The notes under the pieces: model-generated | What the model was told of the DNA's origin: nothing | The model's input: only the letters and a program-made list of their open reading frames with translations | Databases searched by the model: none | Made by a program: the position numbers and the translations under genes | Shown: positions 24,775-29,253 of the stretch, one piece after another | Numbering within the stretch: the first letter of the stretch is position 1 | Layout of the letters: the number at the start of each line of letters is the position of its first letter | Origin: Veillonellaceae bacterium | GTDB lineage: Bacteria; Bacillota_C; Negativicutes; UBA1444 | DNA: 29,253 nt | Assembly: GCA_012798135.1 (NCBI GenBank) | Contig: JAAZNU010000029.1 | Span: 1-29,253 of the forward strand | Reading direction: 5' to 3'

Positions 24775-24790
24775 GAAGTATCACTGGTAA
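24770..24790 (+). repeat. Right attachment-site repeat (attR-like)
   Basis: GCGAGAAGTATCACTGGTAA (24771-24790, plus a shared G at 24770) matches the rlmH end, with a single T-to-C change. It still encodes G-E-K-Y-H-W-stop in one frame. Similarity to rlmH stops abruptly on the left side, as expected for a recombination site rather than a gene duplication. Confidence 0.8.
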
Positions 24791-24851
24791 TCGGCCATGG
24801 ACGCAGGCGTGTGCGCAGTAGCAAAAGAAGTTCTTGATGGAGGAATACGTT

Positions 24852-26165
24852 GTGCACCGGAATCCTTCCCAAGTCGATAAAGCGAGTGATCGGGAAAAAC
24901 GATCGCCGCGCCGAGCAGCTAATCTGATCTATGGCGTGGCCGATCCAGTTCCGGTGTCCTCATTGATTCCATTAGTGGTACAGCAGGTAATTATGCTTTC
25001 AGTGGACCTGATTTTTCCGGTGCTGATTGTAGCCGCCGCGAGTGGAACAGTGGAAATGGCGCAAACCGCAGTCAGTATGATGATGATATCCATGGGAATT
25101 GGAACGATTCTGCAAGCGTGGCGAAACGGTCCCGTCGGATCGGGATATTTTTGCGCGCATGAGACCGGAACGCCCTACTTCCCGGCATCTATTATGGCGG
25201 TTCAGGCTGGCGGATTCCCCCTGATGTGTGGGATGACATTGTTTGCGGGTGTTTTCCAGTCGCTTATCGGCCGAATCATTCATCGCTTGCGGATTCTATT
25301 TCCGGTGGAGATTATCGGACTGATTGTCATGCTGATGGCGATTACTTTTATCACTTATGCCTTGCCCAATTTTATCGGGCTTGATGCGCAAGGCAGCGTG
25401 AGTCTGCCGGTTTCGCTGTTGTCCGTGACCGCACTCGGCGTGATCATCGGCATGCATATTTGGGGCAGCCAGCGAATTCGGGAGTGTTCGATTGTTGTTG
25501 GAATCGTTGTCGGGTATTTGGGTTCCTATATGTTCGGGTTGCTACCTGCCGACAAGGTGGATAAGTTTATCGATGCCCCCTGGATTGCTTTGCCTAGCTT
25601 CGGTCACATGGGGCTTGCCTTTGACCCTGCGCTTGTTGTGCCCTTCATTATTGCGGCGTTTGCTTCCAGCATCAAAACTCTTGGCAATTTGACGACCTGC
25701 CAGAAGGTAAATGACGATGAATGGAAACGTCTGGATATGAAGTCTGTCGGAAACGGTCTTTTTGCCGAAGGCATAGGGACAATACTAGGCGGACTGCTGG
25801 GAACCATGGGCCAAACCACTAGTTCCGGCAGTGTCGGCTTGTCGGTTGCAACAGGCGCTACCAGCCGGCAGATCGCCGTTGGAACCGGGCTGTGCTTTAT
25901 TGTGCTGGCCATTTTACCAAAGATCGCAGCGTTGTTTGCGATCATGCCTCAACCGGTTATCGGCGTGATATTGATGGTTGAAATCGCCTTTGTTTTGCCG
26001 ACGGCCATGCAAATCTGTTCGTCACGCATGCTCAATGCCCGACGGCTGTTTGTTCTTGGCATATCCCTGACTTTTGGCCTTGGAGTTGCGATGGTTCCCG
26101 GTTTCGGCGAGTCTTTTCCCCTGTGGCTGCAGCCCCTTACGAAAAATGCCTTGGCCTTGGGCACT
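24852..26165 (+). pseudogene. NCS2-family xanthine/uracil permease, 5' part, cut by an IS21-family element
   Basis: These are the first 438 codons of a nucleobase:cation symporter-2 protein. It has a short polar N-terminus, then many hydrophobic segments (LIPLVVQQVIMLSVDLIFPV onward). Family-typical blocks include GNLTTCQKVND, GGLLGTMGQTTSSGSVGLS and AILPKIAALFAIMPQPVIG. The start is the GTG at 24852, seven bases after GGAGG; a TTG at 24834 is also in frame but lies before that site. After codon 438 the frame runs into the IS and stops at 26273, adding a false tail of about 35 residues. The truncated protein lacks the last membrane helix and the C-terminal domain, so activity is doubtful. The 3' part lies at 28633-29076. 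Substrate within purines or pyrimidines is not fixed. Confidence 0.88.
26160..26165. repeat. Target-site duplication, left copy (GGCACT)
   Basis: GGCACT at 26160-26165 recurs at 28627-28632. Joining the permease across one copy restores the frame, reading A-L-G-T-I-I-G-I. Confidence 0.85.
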
Positions 26166-26320
26166 TATATAGTGCAAAATAGCAGTACATGCATTTGCAG
26201 TCGCAGGATACAGAAAGTTGCAGAGAAAAAATGCAGATGTTTGCAACAATGCAGGAAGACTAACGCATCCTGAGAGAAATTTCCCTCATAGGCCCAATCT
26301 GTGAGGGAGGAAGCAGGAGG

Positions 26321-27832
26321 ATGCTGAAAATGAGTGACAAGCAAGCGATTCGCAATCTGTACTTTCGGCAAGGAATGACCGTATCGGCAATTTCCCGGCA
26401 ATTGAATTTTGACCCCCGTACGGTTACCAAAATCATCGATCAGGAAGACTGGAATACTCCGGCTCCCAGAAAGCGGGCTCCTGTTCCCTCCATCCTCGAT
26501 CCATACAAACCGACCATTGATGCATGGCTTGAGGCGGACCGCCAGGCTCGCCGTAAACAGAGGCACACCGCGCGCCGGGTATATGACCGGTTACGCAAGG
26601 AGATGAACTGCACCGCGTCCTATCGCACCATTGCAGCGTATGTCACGCAAAAACGACAGGAACTGTTTGGTAACCAGGCTGCATTTATCCCACTGGAACA
26701 TCCGGCAGGGGAAGCGCAAGTGGATTTCGGTGAAGCCGATATGCGTGAACGCGGGGTCCTGAAAACCGGTTTCTATCTGAATGTGTCCTATCCCCAGAGT
26801 AACGGCGGGTATTTTCAGCTGTTTTATGGACAGAACCTGGAATGCGTCATGGAAGGTTTGCTTACGATCTTCTCTCATGTGGGCGGCGTGGCGACCAAAC
26901 TTTGGTTTGACAACTTAAAGCCGGTTGTGAGCAAAATCCTACGGGGTGGAGACCGCAATCTTTCCGAGCGTTTTGCCCGTTTCCAGGAACACCACCGGTT
27001 TGATACAACCTTTTGCAATCCGGATGCCGGCCACGAAAAAGGCAATGTGGAAGGAAAAGTGGGGTATCATCGCCGCAACGCCTTGGTGCCGATTCCGGAA
27101 TTCGATGACATTGCCACCTTTAACCGGCAGTTGCTTGAGTGGGGCGACGAAGACAGGCAGCGGCAGCATTACCGAAAAAATGCCACCATCGCTGAACTGT
27201 TCGCCGCAGACCGTCAAGCGTTCTTGCCGCTGCCGGCCATTCCCTTCGACACGGGACGCTATGAGACGGTTCGTACCGATGGCTACGGCAAATTCACCAT
27301 CGATGGTAAATACACCTACTCGACTTCGCCACAATACGTCAGGTCGGAAGTCATTGTCAGGCTCAGCGCGTTTGATGCACGCATTACCGATCGGGATGGG
27401 AAATTCATCGTGTCTCACGCTCGCCTTTACGGCGAGCGCCGGCAGGAAGCCATGGACTGGTTGCCTTATTTGACACAGCTGAGCCGACGTCCCGGCGCTT
27501 ACAAATACTCTGGCATTCCAACGCTGCTGCCGCCATCGGTGCAAGATTTTCTAAACGCTTGCGACCGAGCCCGCAGAAAAGAGACGCTCCAGGTACTGGC
27601 GCAGATCACCGAACAAACCGACTTTCCCACGGCAACGGCGGCGCTTTTGGAAGCGCTTAATCGCGGCGCCGACGACGCGGACAGCATTATCGCCCTGTTC
27701 CGCCGGATGACAGAAATTCCGCTGGATTTCTCCTGTTTTTCGCTCCCGGACTCCATCCCCGGCCAACGGGAACTGCAGCCAGATCTATCGGTTTACAGCA
27801 ACTTCTTGCCCCAAGGGGGTGAGAAGCATTGA
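26321..27832 (+). CDS. istA: IS21-family transposase IstA
   Basis: This is the 503-residue DDE transposase of the element. The N-terminal helix-turn-helix (KQAIRNLYFRQGMTVSAISR, residues about 5-30) binds the IS ends. The catalytic core carries AQVDFGEAD (first Asp), LWFDNLKPVV (second Asp) and the Glu in GHEKGNVEGKVGYHRR, followed by the Mu-type C-terminal beta-barrel region. The length is normal and no stop interrupts it. The ATG at 26321 sits directly after GGAGG. The ATG at 26330 has the better spacing (9 bases) and may be the true start, with loss of three residues. The stop overlaps the istB start (TTGA), so the two are translationally coupled. Confidence 0.95.
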   Translation: MLKMSDKQAIRNLYFRQGMTVSAISRQLNFDPRTVTKIIDQEDWNTPAPRKRAPVPSILDPYKPTIDAWLEADRQARRKQRHTARRVYDRLRKEMNCTASYRTIAAYVTQKRQELFGNQAAFIPLEHPAGEAQVDFGEADMRERGVLKTGFYLNVSYPQSNGGYFQLFYGQNLECVMEGLLTIFSHVGGVATKLWFDNLKPVVSKILRGGDRNLSERFARFQEHHRFDTTFCNPDAGHEKGNVEGKVGYHRRNALVPIPEFDDIATFNRQLLEWGDEDRQRQHYRKNATIAELFAADRQAFLPLPAIPFDTGRYETVRTDGYGKFTIDGKYTYSTSPQYVRSEVIVRLSAFDARITDRDGKFIVSHARLYGERRQEAMDWLPYLTQLSRRPGAYKYSGIPTLLPPSVQDFLNACDRARRKETLQVLAQITEQTDFPTATAALLEALNRGADDADSIIALFRRMTEIPLDFSCFSLPDSIPGQRELQPDLSVYSNFLPQGGEKH

Positions 27833-28554
27833 AAGCGGAATTAACCAAACTGTGCAAACGACTACGGCTTAGCCAGAACCTGGTGGAAAACGCACTGGAT
27901 ATTGAAGCGCCAACACATCCGGAATATCTGGCTGAAGTGCTGCGGCGGGAATTAACCCACCGGGAAACGATGCGGCGGAACCGGTTAATCAAACAAGCAG
28001 GGTTTCCTTCGCTCAAACTCTTTAGCGATTTTGTCTTTGATGAAATCAAACTACCCGTGTCCCTCACCGTGGAAGAGTTAAAAAACACCCGTTTTCTAGA
28101 AGATCGCCGTAACTTGATTTTCTACGGCAACGTTGGTACCGGGAAAACACATCTGGCGACAGCGCTCGGGATTGCCGCTTGCCAGGCGGGCAAACAGGTG
28201 AGGTTTTTTCGTACGGCGTCCCTGGTTAACCAACTGGTGCAAGCCCGAAAAGCAGGGCAATTGGACAAGCTGCTCAAGCAATTTGGCAAACTGGATCTGC
28301 TGATTTGTGATGAGTGGGGTTATGTTCCCCTGGACAGGGATGGGGCGCAACTCTTGTTTCACGTTGTGGCGGACTGTTACGAAACCCGGAGTTTGATCAT
28401 TACGACGAATTTGGAGTTTGTAAAGTGGGTGAACGTTTTCTATGATGAGAAAATGACGGCGGCAATGATTGACAGGCTAGTGCACCACAGTCATCTCGTT
28501 ATTTTTGACGGGCCAAGTTACCGGGTTCGCCATTCGATTATGGCAAGTGGCTAA
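27829..28554 (+). CDS. istB: IS21-family helper ATPase IstB
   Basis: This is the AAA+ ATPase that helps IstA choose and engage target DNA. The 241-residue protein has the Walker A NVGTGKTHLATALG and the Walker B LLICDEWGYVPLDRDGAQLL, followed by SLIITTNLEF and a C-terminal DRLVHHSHLVIFDG box, all typical of IstB and related to DnaC. The start is TTG at 27829 behind GGGGGTGAG, overlapping the istA stop. The gene ends 72 bases before the right end of the element. Confidence 0.95.
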   Translation: MKAELTKLCKRLRLSQNLVENALDIEAPTHPEYLAEVLRRELTHRETMRRNRLIKQAGFPSLKLFSDFVFDEIKLPVSLTVEELKNTRFLEDRRNLIFYGNVGTGKTHLATALGIAACQAGKQVRFFRTASLVNQLVQARKAGQLDKLLKQFGKLDLLICDEWGYVPLDRDGAQLLFHVVADCYETRSLIITTNLEFVKWVNVFYDEKMTAAMIDRLVHHSHLVIFDGPSYRVRHSIMASG

Positions 28555-28626
28555 CAACAAAAATGCAGGTCCGGGTTCGTTAGTTCTTCTGTTGCAATGA
28601 TATGCATTTTACGCTTGCAAAATACA

Positions 28627-28632
28627 GGCACT
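28627..28632. repeat. Target-site duplication, right copy (GGCACT)
   Basis: Second copy of GGCACT, directly after the right IS end (…TGCAAAATACA). Confidence 0.85.
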
Positions 28633-29076
28633 ATTATAGGAATATCCTTACATTTGCTGCTTCGTATCGGCATAGCAACGCATCAGAAACTGGTTGTTGA
28701 ACCGGAAACTGATGCGATGGATGCGGTGTTTGTGTTTTTTCGTAACTGCGGCGGCTTATGGGGGGCGCGATCGGACGTGGTTTCCAGGACTACGTCGGCA
28801 GTGGCGCAATGTATTGAGACTTTGACGGAATTTCAGCTTGTGCAGGGCAATATAAGTATCGACGCAAGCTTTGAAGAGTTTAATTTGAATGTTGATATTG
28901 AATATGCAGGGGTCTTGCCGGTATTGTCCGCCACCCGGCCGACGGCCGAAGAAATGCTAAATGATGAAGATGCTTTTGCAAGGTTGTCAGGCTATCTGGT
29001 AATGCGTTATGCGGATAAGGTCGATTTTTCGACGAAGAATGGGCGATGTAGCCTACATCTGAATTTCGAGCATTAA
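28633..29076 (+). pseudogene. NCS2 permease, 3' part: last membrane helix plus RsbW-like ATPase-fold domain
   Basis: These 147 codons continue the permease frame exactly after the GGCACT duplication. The intact gene would have encoded 585 residues. The first 20 codons (IIGISLHLLLRIG) finish the last membrane helix. The remaining 125 residues are soluble. The patterns SAVAQCIETL, NISIDASFEEFNLNVDIEY, DAFARLSGYLVMRYADKVD and GRCSLHLNFEH fit the layout of an anti-sigma-factor-type GHKL ATPase (RsbW/SpoIIAB-like), but the ATP-binding N box is not clear. So this may be a degenerate sensor domain. It could still be translated from an internal start, but no good ribosome site is seen. NCS2 proteins normally end after the membrane region, so the fusion is notable. 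Confidence 0.7.
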
Positions 29077-29097
29077 TATACTGGCAGGAGAGACTCA

Positions 29098-29163
29098 ATG
29101 AAAAAAAACTGTTTACCTGAATCCGTGACAGACGAGACGCTATCAAAGAAACCCATGATTTGA
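29098..29163 (+). pseudogene. Start of a downstream gene, apparently broken
   Basis: An ATG at 29098 follows GGAGAG with good spacing, but the frame closes after 21 codons at TGA 29161-29163. The same frame is open again to the window end, and a second frame is open from 29122. A run of eight A follows the ATG, so a frameshift or nonsense change is possible. The product is not recognisable and the gene runs off the window. Confidence 0.25.
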
Positions 29164-29253
29164 GCGTTGCAAACATTCTTCTCTGTCTACGGCATTGCTT
29201 CTCTGATGGCGTTTCGAGGCAGTATTTCTCAGAGCAGAGGTTTTCTGTCCGAA

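Larger units (their letters stand above)
17919..24790. mobile_element. SCC-like cassette or remnant inserted at the 3' end of rlmH
   Basis: This is a 6.9-kb segment bounded by direct copies of the last 21 bases of rlmH (17898-17918 and 24770-24790). It contains a tmRNA 3' fragment, a type I restriction-modification locus and a UPF0489-like gene. It is visibly more AT-rich than the flanks in its non-coding parts, in the specificity domain and in the UPF0489 gene. SCC elements of staphylococci insert at exactly this part of rlmH and often carry type I restriction genes. No ccr-type serine recombinase or other integrase is present, so it would depend on a helper or be a decayed element. The boundary is inferred from the repeats. 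The host chromosome presumably resumes at 24791 with the permease gene. Confidence 0.65.
24559..24851. other. Cassette right end and permease leader
   Basis: No gene is supported. It contains the rlmH-end repeat (24770-24790) and an 11-bp inverted repeat (24705-24715 with 24764-24774). It also contains a reverse-strand copy of 15 bases of the tmRNA fragment (24712-24726). Confidence 0.5.
26166..28626 (+). mobile_element. IS21-family insertion sequence, complete
   Basis: This is a 2461-bp element with istA and istB in the same direction, flanked by 6-bp GGCACT copies. The ends are related as imperfect inverted repeats: TATATAGTGCAAAATAGC at the left, and TGTATTTTGCAAGCG reading in from the right. 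Several TGCA-rich repeats lie inside the left end, as is usual for IS21. Both genes are intact, so the element may be active. It inserted into the permease gene in the same orientation. Confidence 0.9.

Noticed and set aside
24720..24790. A longer duplicated rlmH 3' end upstream of 24770
   Set aside because: Base-by-base comparison with 17859-17897 shows only random similarity. The repeat is confined to the last 21 bases.
24678..24830. Plus-strand frame across the right attachment region (about 49 codons from ATG 24672)
   Set aside because: No ribosome site, no family resemblance, and it crosses the recombination repeat. Probably chance.

Overview
The window looks like a chromosomal segment of a GC-rich, anaerobic Firmicute. 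A Negativicutes/Sporomusaceae-like host is my best guess. The reasons are a tryptophan T-box leader, the PerR / WalJ / HtrA / RlmH set, a formate-tetrahydrofolate ligase plus FolD pair, TTG/GTG starts behind strong Shine-Dalgarno sequences, and many membrane and signalling genes of Firmicute type. The taxon is inferred from gene content, not from a marker.

Left part (1-9.5 kb, all + strand). The 3' end of polX is followed by a one-carbon operon: fhs, a divergent folD, a metal-dependent amidohydrolase and an orphan cheR. A canonical promoter (4836-4864) and a Trp-specifier T-box (about 4875-5165) then control a five-gene tryptophan unit: a TrpP-like membrane protein, two ECF-type ATPases, an EcfT and a TrpB2-type tryptophan synthase beta chain. 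This reads as a dedicated ECF uptake system plus a salvage enzyme, switched on when tRNA-Trp is uncharged. Two related hairpin repeats (9524-9691) separate it from the next gene.

Middle part (9.7-17.9 kb). On the minus strand are a membrane sensor with GAF, GGDEF and HD-GYP domains, and an FtsA/PilM-like actin-fold ATPase with a C-terminal tail of beta-grasp-like repeats. A possible small RNA lies between them. On the plus strand are perR (with a candidate PerR box in its own promoter), walJ, htrA and rlmH.

Accessory region (17.9-24.8 kb). The last 21 bp of rlmH reappear with one mismatch at 24770-24790. The 6.9 kb between the copies has foreign character. It holds a tmRNA 3'-end fragment with a terminator, a type I restriction system in which HsdM and HsdS are one polypeptide, and a UPF0489/peptide-arginase-like gene. 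The site is the same one used by staphylococcal SCC elements (3' end of rlmH), and SCC elements often carry type I restriction genes. I therefore read this as an SCC-like cassette, or a remnant of one, with no recombinase in view. This is the most interesting structure in the window.

Right end (24.8-29.25 kb). An NCS2 xanthine/uracil-type permease appears to have been fused to a C-terminal RsbW-like ATPase-fold domain. It is cut in two by a complete IS21-family element (istA, istB) flanked by a 6-bp GGCACT duplication. Removing the IS restores a 585-codon reading frame.
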